From assembly GCA_964394085.1 (NCBI GenBank), contig CAYMWF010000001.1, positions 138,502 to 202,501 of the forward strand: 64,000 nucleotides of DNA. The letters are read 5' to 3'. Below, piece by piece: positions 45,041 through 54,477 of this stretch. The notes beneath the pieces are model-generated. The model did no database searches. It had not been told where the DNA came from and was given only the letters and a program-made list of their open reading frames with translations. Each line of letters opens with the position of its first letter. Within the stretch, counting starts at the first letter, position 1. Source of the DNA: CAYMWF01 sp964394085 [NCBI: uncultured Gemmatimonadota bacterium] (GTDB lineage: Bacteria; GCA-2686955; CAYMWF01). Both the position numbers and the translations under genes were made by a program.

Positions 45041-45532
45041 TTGCCCGTCAGGGCCAGACAGCTTCTTTTTGTCTGTTCGGGGAATACCTGCAGGAGTCCT
45101 CTGGCCGGGGGGATCCTGCGTGCGAAAATAAACTTAATCCCGAACTGCGACCTGTCTGTTGTGTCGGCCGGAATCGGTGCAATGGATGGTTTTCCGGCTT
45201 CACAAGGCGCAATTTCAGCAGGAGCGGAGATCGGTATAGATTTGTCGACTCATCGATCATGCGCTCTCGATAGTGATACCTTATCCTCTGCGGATATCGT
45301 CCTGGTCATGACACGTAGCCATAAAGGACGGATTCTCTCTGAATATCCGGATTTTGTTGACCGCGTTTTTTTACTTAAAGAGTTTGGCGCACCCTCTAGA
45401 ACCGAAATCGACGTAGAGGATCCGTTCGGAGGTGATATCACTGTATACAGGAAGTGCCGGGAAGAACTTGAATCCGAGATAATCAGGATTCTACCTCTTT
45501 TAACCGGTTCTTCACCGATGAAGGAGAAGTAA
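45041..45532 (+). CDS. Low-molecular-weight protein-tyrosine-phosphatase-family protein
   Basis: 163 aa starting at TTG 45041, with GAGG 8 bases upstream. The P-loop CSGNTCRSPLA gives the C-x5-R signature (C12, R18), and VEDPFGG late in the chain supplies the general-acid Asp-Pro. All catalytic residues are present. The family also contains arsenate reductases, but there is no CxxxC redox pair of the ArsC type here, so phosphotyrosine or a low-molecular-weight phosphate ester is more likely. It is followed by the thiolase gene after 50 bp. Confidence 0.9.
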   Translation: MPVRARQLLFVCSGNTCRSPLAGGILRAKINLIPNCDLSVVSAGIGAMDGFPASQGAISAGAEIGIDLSTHRSCALDSDTLSSADIVLVMTRSHKGRILSEYPDFVDRVFLLKEFGAPSRTEIDVEDPFGGDITVYRKCREELESEIIRILPLLTGSSPMKEK

Positions 45533-45582
45533 CGTATCCCGTTCGGCATCGTATCAACCGGAATCGAGGAGGGGAAGAAAAT

Positions 45583-46764
45583 ATGCTAGATGCAGTAATA
45601 CTATCAGCCACACGAACAGCGACCGGCAAATTCCTTGGGAGCCTGTCGCAGGTCCCCGCCCCGAGACTCGGGGCGGTAGTGATAAAAGCCGCAGTCGAAA
45701 AAGCCGGTATCGACCCGGAATCTGTAGATGAAGTGATAATGGGAAATGTCGTTTCAGCCGGTATAGGGCAGGCGCCCGCTCGCCAGGCTGCGATTTACGG
45801 AGGTATTCCCTCATCAGCCGCGGCGTTGACCGTGAACAAGGTTTGCGGCTCAGGGCTCAAAGCCGTTTCACTGGCTGCACAGGCAGTTTCTCTCGGAGAT
45901 GCGGATTTCGTCGTAGCGGGTGGAATGGAGAATATGAGCCTTGTACCCTACTCCCTTCCGAAAGCCCGCACGGGTTTGAGGATGGGGAATTCCGGCGTAT
46001 CGGACCTCATGATTGCCGACGGACTCTGGGATCCTTATAAGGATATGCACATGGGCATGACAGGGGAGCTGGTAGCTGAGAAATACTCCATATCCCGTGA
46101 AGCCCAGGATGAGTATGCAATGAACAGCCATGTGAAAGCCGCTGCTGCTATGAAGGCGGGAAAATTCGACCGGGAGATCATACCGGTGGAGATACCGCAG
46201 AGGAAGCAGGATCCAATCGTATTTCAAACAGACGAATCTGTTCGAATAAACACTTCCATGAAAACTTTCGCGAGGTTGAAACCGGCTTTTAAAAAAGATG
46301 GAACCGTTACCGCCGGAAACGCACCCGGCATCAATGACGGTGCTTCGGCTGTGGTCGTGACTTCGGGTAGAAAAGCCGAAGAGTCCGGCCTGACGCCTGT
46401 GGCCAGGATACTCGGATATGCTGTCGGCGGATTAGAACCTGAATGGGTAATGCTTGCACCGATCGAGGCTGTTAAAAATCTTGAAAAAAAGATCGGACTG
46501 GGACCCCGTGACTTTGATTTGATCGAATTGAACGAGGCATTTTCCGTTCAAGCTATGGCGGTCATCAATGAAACCGGTATGGAACCCGAGAAAGTAAACA
46601 TCAATGGCGGGGCAGTCGCCCTGGGTCACGCTATCGGCTCCTCAGGGTGCCGCATCCTTGTTACATTACTGCATGCCCTTCAGGACAGGGGTGAAAAACT
46701 TGGTCTTGCAACTCTTTGCCTCGGTGGCGGAAATGCTGTCGCGCTGGCGGTTGAAATGCTTTAA
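45583..46764 (+). CDS. atoB: Acetyl-CoA C-acetyltransferase (thiolase)
   Basis: 393 aa, standard thiolase length. Active-site C88 in VNKVCGSGLKAV, the His of GGAVALGHAIGSSGCRI and the second Cys in ATLCLGGGNAVA are all present. Condenses two acetyl-CoA to acetoacetyl-CoA or runs in reverse. The 3-hydroxyacyl-CoA dehydrogenase gene two positions later gives the next step, so a butyrate/crotonyl-CoA or fatty-acid degradation route is plausible, though no crotonase is present here. atoB and phaA cannot be told apart from sequence alone. Confidence 0.94.
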   Translation: MLDAVILSATRTATGKFLGSLSQVPAPRLGAVVIKAAVEKAGIDPESVDEVIMGNVVSAGIGQAPARQAAIYGGIPSSAAALTVNKVCGSGLKAVSLAAQAVSLGDADFVVAGGMENMSLVPYSLPKARTGLRMGNSGVSDLMIADGLWDPYKDMHMGMTGELVAEKYSISREAQDEYAMNSHVKAAAAMKAGKFDREIIPVEIPQRKQDPIVFQTDESVRINTSMKTFARLKPAFKKDGTVTAGNAPGINDGASAVVVTSGRKAEESGLTPVARILGYAVGGLEPEWVMLAPIEAVKNLEKKIGLGPRDFDLIELNEAFSVQAMAVINETGMEPEKVNINGGAVALGHAIGSSGCRILVTLLHALQDRGEKLGLATLCLGGGNAVALAVEML

Positions 46765-46877
46765 AGGAACTCTGACCTCTAACCATCCCGCACGGGGACG
46801 GGTGCGAAAACAGAATACAATTTACGGGTGGGGCGCATAAATTCTCTGCCGCCCTAACTTTTTGGGAAGAATCGCCA

Positions 46878-47924
46878 TTGGAGCTTCAAGTGGGAGAAAT
46901 CTACGCTAACATCACATCGACAATAGGAGAAACTCCGCTCGTCAGATTGAGCCGTGTTCTCCCGCATCTACCTAATGAACTCCTCGGTAAAGTCGAGTTT
47001 TTTAATCCGGGGGGCAGTATAAAAGACCGGATTGCGATCAGGATGGTGAAAGAAGCGGAGAGGAACGGGTCGCTGAGGCCGGGTGGCACAATAATCGAAC
47101 CGACATCCGGAAATACGGGAATCGGCCTGGCTATGGTGGCTGCGGCCCTCGGGTACGGAATGATCATGGTTACCACCAGAAAAGCAAGTATCGAGAAAGT
47201 CACGCTTGCTCGTTCGTTCGGCGCCAGAGTTATCCAGGTGCCGGTCGGATTGGAGGCAGATCATCCTGACTCGATCTATAACACGGCGAAAAGACTCGCC
47301 GGGAAGGTTCCCGGAAGTTTCATACCGGATCAATATAAAAATCCGGCCAATCCGGATGCGCATTATACTACCACCGGTAAAGAGATAATCAGGCAGACCG
47401 GAGGTGAGTTCGCCTGCCTTGTCGGCGGCATAGGCACCGGGGGCACACTGGTCGGCGCGGCCCGGGCGGTGAAAGAATATGATGAACGGATTCGGGTGGT
47501 CGCCGTAGATCCTCCAGGCTCGATGTTTACAGGGCAGGATCCGTGCTTGAGCCAGATTGAAGGGATCGGTGCGGATTATATTCCCGAAATATATGATGAT
47601 ACCAATATAGACCGGGTTATCAGAGTAGGAGATCGAGAAGCCATTGAATACACGCGATTTCTTGCCCGTCGCGAAGGGATCCTGTGCAGTGCCTCATCCG
47701 GAGCTGCTTTACGCGGTGCCGAGTTGACGGCCGGTGAAATGGGACCCGAAGCCCGGATCGTTGTGATCCTTCCGGATACCGGTGAGAGATATTTGAGCAA
47801 GTATTTCAATGACAAGTGGCTTCGTGAACACGGATTTGAACCGGAGGACGACACGGGAGATTCATCCCGGACAGGTCGCAGGCGTAACAGGATCGGAAAG
47901 AAAATGCAGGCTCAGAAGGCGTGA
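46878..47924 (+). CDS. Cysteine synthase-family PLP enzyme
   Basis: 348 aa from TTG 46878 with GGGAAG upstream. PLP Lys in [10 protein letters not shown], the substrate loop PTSGNTGIG, and [10 protein letters not shown] for phosphate binding are intact. It adds sulfide to O-acetylserine (or a relative such as O-phosphoserine) to form cysteine; the family also includes cystathionine beta-synthases. The C-terminal 25 residues are a basic, charged tail ([14 protein letters not shown]) not typical of CysK. It sits between two acyl-CoA enzymes, an unexpected neighbourhood. Confidence 0.9.
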   Translation: MELQVGEIYANITSTIGETPLVRLSRVLPHLPNELLGKVEFFNPGGSIKDRIAIRMVKEAERNGSLRPGGTIIEPTSGNTGIGLAMVAAALGYGMIMVTTRKASIEKVTLARSFGARVIQVPVGLEADHPDSIYNTAKRLAGKVPGSFIPDQYKNPANPDAHYTTTGKEIIRQTGGEFACLVGGIGTGGTLVGAARAVKEYDERIRVVAVDPPGSMFTGQDPCLSQIEGIGADYIPEIYDDTNIDRVIRVGDREAIEYTRFLARREGILCSASSGAALRGAELTAGEMGPEARIVVILPDTGERYLSKYFNDKWLREHGFEPEDDTGDSSRTGRRRNRIGKKMQAQKA

Positions 47925-47949
47925 CAACCCGGGAATCGGAGGTGAAGGA

Positions 47950-48813
47950 ATGTCAGTAGAAACAAATATCAAAAAAGTCGGAGTAATCGGCGGCGGCACC
48001 ATGGGGAATGGAATCGCCCATGTATTTGCAAAAAGCGGTTTCGAAGTTACTCTCGTTGACATTGCCGAGGAATACGTTGAAAGGGCGCTCGCCGTCATCG
48101 AAAAAAATCTCAGCCGTGAGCTGAAAAAAGGCAAAATAACGGAGGATGGGAAAAGCGGCGCGCTTTCGAGAATAAATGGTGTCACCGACTTTAATGAGCT
48201 GGCTGCCGCGGATTTTGTGGTAGAGGCGGTATTCGAGGACTGGAGGGTAAAAGAGCAGGTTTTCGGCAAAATCGATGGTATCGTACCTGAATCCTCTATT
48301 CTCGCGACGAATACTTCCTCGATTCCTATCACCCGGATTGCTGCACTTACGAAAAGACCCGACAAGGTGATTGGTATGCATTTCATGAATCCGGTTCCTG
48401 TGATGAAACTCGTAGAGATCGTAAAGGGGATGGGAACTTCGGATGAAACAGCGGAAGCGGTGAAAACACTGAGTGAAATGCTGGGGAAAATACCGGTGGA
48501 AGTCAATGATTTCCCCGGCTTTATTTCTAATCGAATACTCATGCCTATGATCAATGAGGCGGTATTCGCTCTGATGGAAGGTGTCGCTGCCGCTGAGGCG
48601 ATAGATGAAATCATGAAACTCGGCATGGCTCACCCGATGGGGCCGCTTACACTGGCTGATCTTATCGGTCTCGATGTTTGCCTTTCAATAATGAACGTGC
48701 TTCATGAAGGTTTGGGTGACAGCAAATACAGGCCGTGTCCTCTCCTTGTGAAGATGGTGGATGCGGGATACCTGGGCAGGAAAACCGGAAGGGGATTTTA
48801 TAATTACGGCTAG
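47950..48813 (+). CDS. hbd: 3-hydroxybutyryl-CoA dehydrogenase
   Basis: 287 aa starting at ATG 47950 (GGAGG 7-8 bases upstream). NAD-binding [20 protein letters not shown] at the N-terminus; TNTSSIPIT and the catalytic His in [13 protein letters not shown]; the C-terminal domain with [14 protein letters not shown] and [19 protein letters not shown]. This is the short-form bacterial enzyme that reduces acetoacetyl-CoA to 3-hydroxybutyryl-CoA (or reverses it). With the thiolase it forms two successive steps. Confidence 0.95.
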   Translation: MSVETNIKKVGVIGGGTMGNGIAHVFAKSGFEVTLVDIAEEYVERALAVIEKNLSRELKKGKITEDGKSGALSRINGVTDFNELAAADFVVEAVFEDWRVKEQVFGKIDGIVPESSILATNTSSIPITRIAALTKRPDKVIGMHFMNPVPVMKLVEIVKGMGTSDETAEAVKTLSEMLGKIPVEVNDFPGFISNRILMPMINEAVFALMEGVAAAEAIDEIMKLGMAHPMGPLTLADLIGLDVCLSIMNVLHEGLGDSKYRPCPLLVKMVDAGYLGRKTGRGFYNYG

Positions 48814-48865
48814 CAGGTGTACTTATAAAATCACTCTGAACAGTTGCCCGATTGGAAAATAGCTG

Positions 48866-49357
48866 ATGAGGTGTCCTTACTGCGGATTTCTTGAAGATCG
48901 GGTCGTGGATTCCCGATCCAGCAAAAACGATCGGTCTATTCGGCGCAGGAGAGAATGCCTTAATTGCACAAAACGTTACACAACTTATGAATCGATTCAA
49001 CCAAGTCCGCTCAATGTGGTAAAAAAAGATGGCAGGCGTGAATCTTATGACCGGGAAAAAGCAAAAGCGGGTATAGTTACCGCGTGCAGAAAACTACCTG
49101 TTTCTTCCGACCAGGTGGATGAAATACTTGATTCTATTGAAGCAGCGCTGGAGGAGCAGCTCAAGAGCGAGGTGACCAGTCAGGAGATCGGAGCGATGAT
49201 CTCCCGGAGCCTGGCCGGAATTCACGAAGTGGCCTATCTGCGTTTCACATCGGTTTACCGCGAATTTAAAGAAATTGCGCAGTTCATAGAGGAAGCGGAA
49301 GGAATAGAAACTTCCGGTGGAGAATTACTCGATGGCGGAAACTCCCGGAGAGGCTGA
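48866..49357 (+). CDS. nrdR: Transcriptional repressor NrdR
   Basis: 163 aa. Zinc ribbon with C3/C6 and C31/C34 (MRCPYCGF...CLNCTKRYTTYE), then the ATP-cone (about 49-139, VVKKDGRRESYDREKAKAG). Represses ribonucleotide-reductase genes in response to ATP/dATP. No NrdR box or nrd gene is near. It is followed by tatC with overlapping coding (25 bp). Confidence 0.97.
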   Translation: MRCPYCGFLEDRVVDSRSSKNDRSIRRRRECLNCTKRYTTYESIQPSPLNVVKKDGRRESYDREKAKAGIVTACRKLPVSSDQVDEILDSIEAALEEQLKSEVTSQEIGAMISRSLAGIHEVAYLRFTSVYREFKEIAQFIEEAEGIETSGGELLDGGNSRRG

Positions 49358-50378
49358 CGGCACCGGTGGGCGGATGCACCTGCTCGATCACCTGGAGGAA
49401 CTCCGGCAGCGGCTGATCCGGATAATAATCGCCGTGGCCGTTTTTGCCGTATTAGGTTATATAGTCTCTCCGATTACTTTCAGGCTCCTCACTCTCGGTA
49501 TCCCGGACGGCAGTGAGGACATTGCATTAAGCAACAGAACGGAGACCGATGAGACATTTTACTCCGAAGCGGCTTTTATCCTTGGAACCGATGAAAAGAA
49601 AAGAACAGAAGCCCTTCTGGGAGTTATAAAGGAAATAACTTCATCCCAGCATAATCAGGGGGGAACGGAAGCGAAGCTCGTTGAGAAGGTGAAGACCGTG
49701 CTGGATACCGATAACGAAAATCGCGCGGAGAAGTTCATTTCTCTCGTCGAAGCAGTTTCCGCTCAGGCTGAAAATGGAGCCTCATCCGCCGGTAACCCGG
49801 ATGGGGGAGAACCGAATATTATCGTAACCACGCCTATGGGCCCTGTTATTACAAAACTCAAATTGGCGGGAATGACCGGCCTCATTCTGGCTATCCCGGT
49901 GTTTTTTTTCCAGACATGGAAATTTATTTTACCTGCTCTAAAGGTCAAGGAGAGAAATACCATTTTGCCTTTTACACTGGGTTCAACATTCTTTTTTCTG
50001 CTGGGAGCGGGTTTTTCATATTCGATACTGCCGATTCTGTTCATTTTTTTCGGGTCGGTGAGCGCACAGATGCTGATGAATCAGCAATGGATTGCGGACG
50101 ACTACATATCGTTTATTTTCAAGCTGATGCTTGCCGGCGGTGTTGTTTTCCAGTTACCTGTGATGGTGTATTTTCTATCGAAACTGGGGATTCTCCAACC
50201 TGAAACCCTGCGAAAGCACCGCCGGCATGCTCTGGTTATATGTTTTGTGGTCGCAGCGGCTCTTACTCCGCCGGATCCGGTTTCCCAATTGGCCATGGCC
50301 TTGCCGTTGTTCTGTCTTTTCGAACTGAGTATCTGGATCTCCTATTTTGTAACAAAGAAGAAAAGAGGACTCGCATGA
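49332..50378 (+). CDS. tatC: Sec-independent translocase subunit TatC with large first periplasmic loop
   Basis: 348 aa, about 100 longer than ordinary TatC. The N-terminus HLLDHLEELRQRLI is the canonical signal-peptide-recognition helix. Helix 1 (about 28-46) is followed by an insertion at roughly 57-162, highly polar and with KEITSSQHNQ and ENGASSAGNPDGG stretches, before the family resumes at TTPMGPVITKLKLAG, QTWKFILPALKVKER and the later helices ending in TPPDPVSQLAMALPLFCLFELS. It is the core receptor of the Tat exporter, working with TatA at 51715. The start at 49332 lies inside nrdR. Confidence 0.92.
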   Translation: MAETPGEADGTGGRMHLLDHLEELRQRLIRIIIAVAVFAVLGYIVSPITFRLLTLGIPDGSEDIALSNRTETDETFYSEAAFILGTDEKKRTEALLGVIKEITSSQHNQGGTEAKLVEKVKTVLDTDNENRAEKFISLVEAVSAQAENGASSAGNPDGGEPNIIVTTPMGPVITKLKLAGMTGLILAIPVFFFQTWKFILPALKVKERNTILPFTLGSTFFFLLGAGFSYSILPILFIFFGSVSAQMLMNQQWIADDYISFIFKLMLAGGVVFQLPVMVYFLSKLGILQPETLRKHRRHALVICFVVAAALTPPDPVSQLAMALPLFCLFELSIWISYFVTKKKRGLA

Positions 50379-51352
50379 CGACAACAACGGATACTCCGTT
50401 CCATATCGTCAAGCCTTATCTCGATGAATTCGAGGTTCGATGGGATGAAACTCTGACGAGCGATATCAAACTGATTCACTCCATTCAGGAGTATCTCAAG
50501 TTATCTCGCGGAAAGCGGTTTCGTCCCGGATTGGTTTTCCTCTCTGCGGAAATATACGATATCGATCCGGATAAGCTGTTCGCCACGGCGCAGGTGGTGG
50601 AGCTTATTCATATCGCGACCCTCTTGCATGACGACGTCATTGATAACTCGTTCATGCGTCGCGGATTGCCGTCGGTTTTCCGCAAGTGGGATAAAAGAAT
50701 CGCCATACTCATGGGAGACTACCTGTTTACACTCGCTTTCGATATTCTGGTGCAAAGCGGTCTCGACCTTATGATGAAGATTCTTGCCGATGCTTCGCTG
50801 AAGCTTGCGAAAGGAGAGATCCTGGATGTAGAAACCGAGGGATGTCCCGATTTGAGCAGGGCGGAATACCAGAGGGTAATCGACCTGAAGACAGCATCCC
50901 TGATTTCGTCCTGCTGCGCTGCCGGTCCCGCTCTCTCCGGTTCGACGGAAACAGCGGTCAACAGGTATATCTCGATGGGTAATTCCCTTGGTCATCTCTA
51001 CCAGATGGTGGATGATATTCTTGACTATTCCGGTGAAACGGATCAGATGGGAAAGCCGCTCGGTCAGGATCTGCAGTCCCGGAAAGTAACATTGCCTTAT
51101 ATCTGCGCCTATGAAAATGCGGGAGAAGCCGACAGGGAAAAACTCGAGCACCTCTTTGTGAACGGAAGAGTCGGGGAAGGGGTTGACCGTTTGTCCCAGC
51201 TGGTACGGGAGTTGAACGGTGTGTCCAGGGCGGAAAGGGATGTGATCCGCTTGGGAGAGGGAATAAAGAGCGACCTCTCCTTGCATTTTCACGATTCAGC
51301 CGCGACCGATTTTTCCAGGATTGTCGACTACCTGGTCAGCAGACGGAGATAG
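50375..51352 (+). CDS. ispB: All-trans polyprenyl diphosphate synthase
   Basis: 325 aa from ATG 50375, overlapping tatC by 4 bp (ATGA). First Asp-rich motif LLHDDVID (D86-D90) and second VDDILDYSGETDQMGKPLGQD, with GKRFRPG for the isopentenyl site. It condenses isopentenyl diphosphates to make the long side chain of menaquinone or ubiquinone, or another C20-C50 chain. The exact chain length is not readable. ispB is a working symbol only. Confidence 0.9.
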   Translation: MTTTTDTPFHIVKPYLDEFEVRWDETLTSDIKLIHSIQEYLKLSRGKRFRPGLVFLSAEIYDIDPDKLFATAQVVELIHIATLLHDDVIDNSFMRRGLPSVFRKWDKRIAILMGDYLFTLAFDILVQSGLDLMMKILADASLKLAKGEILDVETEGCPDLSRAEYQRVIDLKTASLISSCCAAGPALSGSTETAVNRYISMGNSLGHLYQMVDDILDYSGETDQMGKPLGQDLQSRKVTLPYICAYENAGEADREKLEHLFVNGRVGEGVDRLSQLVRELNGVSRAERDVIRLGEGIKSDLSLHFHDSAATDFSRIVDYLVSRRR

Positions 51353-51362
51353 GAGGGAGTCC

Positions 51363-51626
51363 ATGGCCCGTAAGAAGCCTGTGAGTATTCTGATCGTGAT
51401 GCTCGTTGTAGGCATGCTTGTTGGGAGCATGGTGGGAGAAGTGATTTCATTAATTCTGCCGGACGGTGTTGTGAAGCAGTTTTTCATCAGGTCGATTTCA
51501 CCCGGTTTCGAACCGGTTGAAATAGATCTCGAGGTGATAAGAGTAACCGTCGGGCTGGATATAACCATCAATATTATCAGCGTTTTGGGTATACTGCTGG
51601 CAGTTTATCTGTTTAGATGGTATTAA
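51363..51626 (+). CDS. Small membrane protein, DUF4321-like
   Basis: 87 aa from ATG 51363, 10 bp after the polyprenyl synthase. Two predicted helices (about 7-29 and 66-84) flank a short extracytoplasmic segment with IGF/PGFEPVEIDLEVIRVTVG. The pattern matches my memory of DUF4321 proteins, which occur next to housekeeping genes in many Gram-negatives. Function unknown. Confidence 0.65.
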   Translation: MARKKPVSILIVMLVVGMLVGSMVGEVISLILPDGVVKQFFIRSISPGFEPVEIDLEVIRVTVGLDITINIISVLGILLAVYLFRWY

Positions 51627-51671
51627 CGCTGTTTCTTTGGCATCCGGGGGTATCTATCCCTGAACAGGTAT

Positions 51672-51689
51672 TCCCGATAGTGCTCGGGA
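51672..51689 (+). terminator. Weak hairpin upstream of tatA
   Basis: TCCCGA (51672-51677) pairs with TCGGGA (51684-51689) over a 6-base loop, followed by TTTCC. It may attenuate transcription between DUF4321 and tatA, but the stem is short. Confidence 0.3.
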
Positions 51690-51714
51690 TTTCCGCGAAA
51701 GCCAAGGAGGTTAC

Positions 51715-51957
51715 GTGGTGCAGTTCCTGATATTCACTATGCCCGGCGGCGTGGAGCTTATAATCATTTTCCTGATTGTGCTTCTCCTGTTCGGCGCGAA
51801 GAGATTACCCGAGGTGGCCAGAGGACTCGGTGGAAGCATCCGCGAGTTCAAGAAAGCCACGAAAGGGATCCAGAACGAAATCAAAACTACGGTTGAAGAA
51901 GAGCCGGAAGAAAAAGATGAGACTGAGAAAGAGAAGTCGAACGGAGAATCCGAGTAA
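51715..51957 (+). CDS. tatA: Twin-arginine translocase subunit TatA/E
   Basis: 80 aa. N-terminal helix LIIIFLIVLLLFGAKRLPEVARGLGGS, the phenylalanine-glycine hinge (LFGAKRLPE), an amphipathic helix and an acidic-basic tail. Typical TatA size. GTG 51715 (or GTG 51718) has AAGGAGG upstream. It forms the pore partner of TatC. The end overlaps the start of the next lipoprotein gene by 41 bp. Confidence 0.95.
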   Translation: MVQFLIFTMPGGVELIIIFLIVLLLFGAKRLPEVARGLGGSIREFKKATKGIQNEIKTTVEEEPEEKDETEKEKSNGESE

Positions 51958-53188
51958 ACCCGGGAAAAGAGGCTGGATCCTGCTCGGTTTCATCTTGGCG
52001 GTTTGTGTCGCGGGCTGCGGCGAGGAAACCAGCGGTTTAGATCCAGGATATCCTTACCCGGAACTTGTAGGAGCGGAAATACCTCTTTCCGGGTGCAGGA
52101 CCTTCAGGGATATCGAGCTTTCAGCGGGTGAACTCAGTACGATGGTCCTGGGTCAAACAGGCGGTATCAAGGCGACGCTTCTCATCAAATTCGATCCCCC
52201 GGACTCCATTCTTCAGGAGTTGGTCGACTCCGATTCGGTCTCTTTCATGTTATCCGCGGAAGAAGGCGGTCCTGAAACCGTCGTAGGTCCGGTTCCGTAT
52301 GCGATACGACTGTTAACCGCCGCCTGGAGTGAAACCACTTTAACCCTGAACGAGGTGCCCGCACCTGGTGTGGAAATGGGTGCGGGGCGGATGTACAACG
52401 ACAATATACCCTATAAGGATCTCGTGCATCTGCCTTCGACGCTCATTCGAGACTGGAGGGATGATCCGGAAGACAATTTTGGGGTCATGCTGATTCCTAC
52501 CGACACTCTCAGTGTTCTCTATATCGACACCGAGGAGAGCGGGTCAGATGAACCCCGGTTGTTTCTTACCACCTCCGCCACCGATTCGCTGGGCAGAACG
52601 CGTTACCGCAAAACTTCACTGCTGCCGGTTGACGATACCTTCATTGCGGAAGCCGTGTCGGATGGGATTTTCGAAGATTATGTACCTGGGGATTATGGAT
52701 ATCCCGGCAGGATAATTCTCGGAAACGGGGTGGTGCAGCGCGGCCTTTTGCGGTTCGATACTTCAGTCCTTGAAACCATCCCGCAGGGAGCGACGATCAA
52801 CCGTGCGACTTTGTATCTCTTTACCGATCCATCCCGCTCCAAGATTGCCAACCCCGGTTTCGGTCTTGAAATGTATAGTCTGAGCGATCCTGCCTGGGAA
52901 GGCGATTTTTCATCGATTGACGGTGAAAACGGAGAAGGACCAGGCGCAATCGAGAGTCTGTTCGATACCGAAGATGCACTTCTGGATTCTATAACGGTTA
53001 ATGTCCGGGTGCCTTTCCAGGAGTGGGTATCAGAACCCGAGTCGATTTTCGGATTCGCACTGAAAACAACCCGTGAAAGGACGGATATTTCATACATTTC
53101 CATATGGACCGATCCTCCCGACAGCCTGTCCGGTCTTGCGCCCAGGCTCGAAGTTGTATACACCGAACCGCCCGAGTGGCGATTCTGA
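51917..53188 (+). CDS. DNRLRE-domain-like lipoprotein
   Basis: 423 aa from ATG 51917, inside the tatA frame. N-terminal basic stretch, hydrophobic segment and lipobox (VAGC, about residues 31-34) mark a lipoprotein. Two halves look alike: LLIKFDPP... in the first and LLRFDTSVLETIPQGATINRATLYLF in the second, the signature of DNRLRE carbohydrate-binding-like domains. Probably a surface-bound structural protein; function unknown. An outer-membrane protein gene follows after 41 bp. Confidence 0.75.
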   Translation: MRLRKRSRTENPSKPGKRGWILLGFILAVCVAGCGEETSGLDPGYPYPELVGAEIPLSGCRTFRDIELSAGELSTMVLGQTGGIKATLLIKFDPPDSILQELVDSDSVSFMLSAEEGGPETVVGPVPYAIRLLTAAWSETTLTLNEVPAPGVEMGAGRMYNDNIPYKDLVHLPSTLIRDWRDDPEDNFGVMLIPTDTLSVLYIDTEESGSDEPRLFLTTSATDSLGRTRYRKTSLLPVDDTFIAEAVSDGIFEDYVPGDYGYPGRIILGNGVVQRGLLRFDTSVLETIPQGATINRATLYLFTDPSRSKIANPGFGLEMYSLSDPAWEGDFSSIDGENGEGPGAIESLFDTEDALLDSITVNVRVPFQEWVSEPESIFGFALKTTRERTDISYISIWTDPPDSLSGLAPRLEVVYTEPPEWRF

Positions 53189-53229
53189 TCCGGTCGATAG
53201 AAAGGTCTTATTTTACCGGTGCTCTGCCT

Positions 53230-54459
53230 ATGAAAGAACAGGTATTATCATTATCGCTGATCCTGATCCTGTCGCTCGGGTGCGGCACTGCGGCGGCGGA
53301 TTCAGCCTATTCGATTTATCTCTTCGGAACGCCGCTGCATCCGGTCGACACAAGATGCCGCGGCATGGGTGATGCATCTATCGGTTTCAGAAACCTGTCC
53401 CTGGTCAACCCGGGAGTCGCCGTTGATTCGGAGGAGGCTTCGTTCAGCCTTTCAATCCGGTCTCATCTGCTCTACACAGAGGCTGAAGATGAGAATGCAC
53501 TGACCTCCGGTATGAACTTTCCCTATTTCCGACTGGCTTTCCCGTTACCTTTCGGTGCCGAACTGGGCATCGGTCTCACAGAGCAGAATTCCTTCTTAAC
53601 ACGATTCGATTCAACCGGCGAAATAGAAGGGATGCTTTTCGACAACCGGGTTGAATCGAAAGGCAGCCTGAACGTTGTCCACGCACTCCTCGCGACGAAG
53701 ATCCGCGATATCTTGTCGGTAGGGATCATGTGGGAGTATATGCTCGGAAGCAGTGTAGAACACTGGTATACGACATTCGCGGACACTCTTTCATACCTTG
53801 ATTCTTCGAATGAAGAAGTTTTCATAAGGAATACATACGACATTATCACGAATACATTCATTGGCTCCAGGTTCAGAGCCGGTCTGCTCGCCGGACCGTT
53901 TTTTAATATCAGATTAGGCTGTTTCGCCGTAGTTAATGCCGAACTGCCGGGTCAGCGCATCCTTGAAGGTGTATACTCCGGATATGAGATGGAAGAAGAA
54001 TTCGAGACCGTTTATCCCGGGGGCGCAGGATTCGGTATTTCATGGAGCCCTTCAGAAAAGTTCCTGTGCGCCGCGGACTGGGAACGGATTTTCTGGTCCG
54101 AGACCCGCATAGACGGTGCACCGCTTTCCGAAGTTTCAGATACCGACCGGCTCTCCTTCGGCCTCGAGTGGTTTCCCGGCGACTTCTCGAACCGCCTTTC
54201 AGGTCAGATCCCGGTAAGGTTCGGGTATAGCCGCTTAAAGGGGTACTTCCTAGATCCTGTTACGAGCGGCACTATTGTGCAGCAGAAACTCTCCGTCGGT
54301 TCGAGTTTGCCGCTGCCGGACGAATCCGGGAGGGTGGATTTTACATTGAGCTACCTGAATCGCGGCTCGTTACCCGAAACATCCCTGGTGGAAAACCAGA
54401 TGATTTTTACAATGAGTCTCACCGGACTCGAGATATGGTCCAGGAAATACGCTGATTAA
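53230..54459 (+). CDS. Outer-membrane beta-barrel protein (PorV/FadL-like)
   Basis: 409 aa from ATG 53230 with a signal peptide (about 1-23). The segment TRCRGMGDASIGFRNLSLVNPGVA is typical of PorV/UPF0164-like barrels, which begin with 'R-x-x-GMG-x-A' followed by 'NPA/NPG'. About 14 alternating strands follow, and the C-terminus is aromatic/charged. Possible roles include transport of hydrophobic compounds or export. It follows the lipoprotein gene and may be co-transcribed with it. Confidence 0.75.
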   Translation: MKEQVLSLSLILILSLGCGTAAADSAYSIYLFGTPLHPVDTRCRGMGDASIGFRNLSLVNPGVAVDSEEASFSLSIRSHLLYTEAEDENALTSGMNFPYFRLAFPLPFGAELGIGLTEQNSFLTRFDSTGEIEGMLFDNRVESKGSLNVVHALLATKIRDILSVGIMWEYMLGSSVEHWYTTFADTLSYLDSSNEEVFIRNTYDIITNTFIGSRFRAGLLAGPFFNIRLGCFAVVNAELPGQRILEGVYSGYEMEEEFETVYPGGAGFGISWSPSEKFLCAADWERIFWSETRIDGAPLSEVSDTDRLSFGLEWFPGDFSNRLSGQIPVRFGYSRLKGYFLDPVTSGTIVQQKLSVGSSLPLPDESGRVDFTLSYLNRGSLPETSLVENQMIFTMSLTGLEIWSRKYAD

Positions 54460-54477
54460 TCCATAGAGATATGCCAT

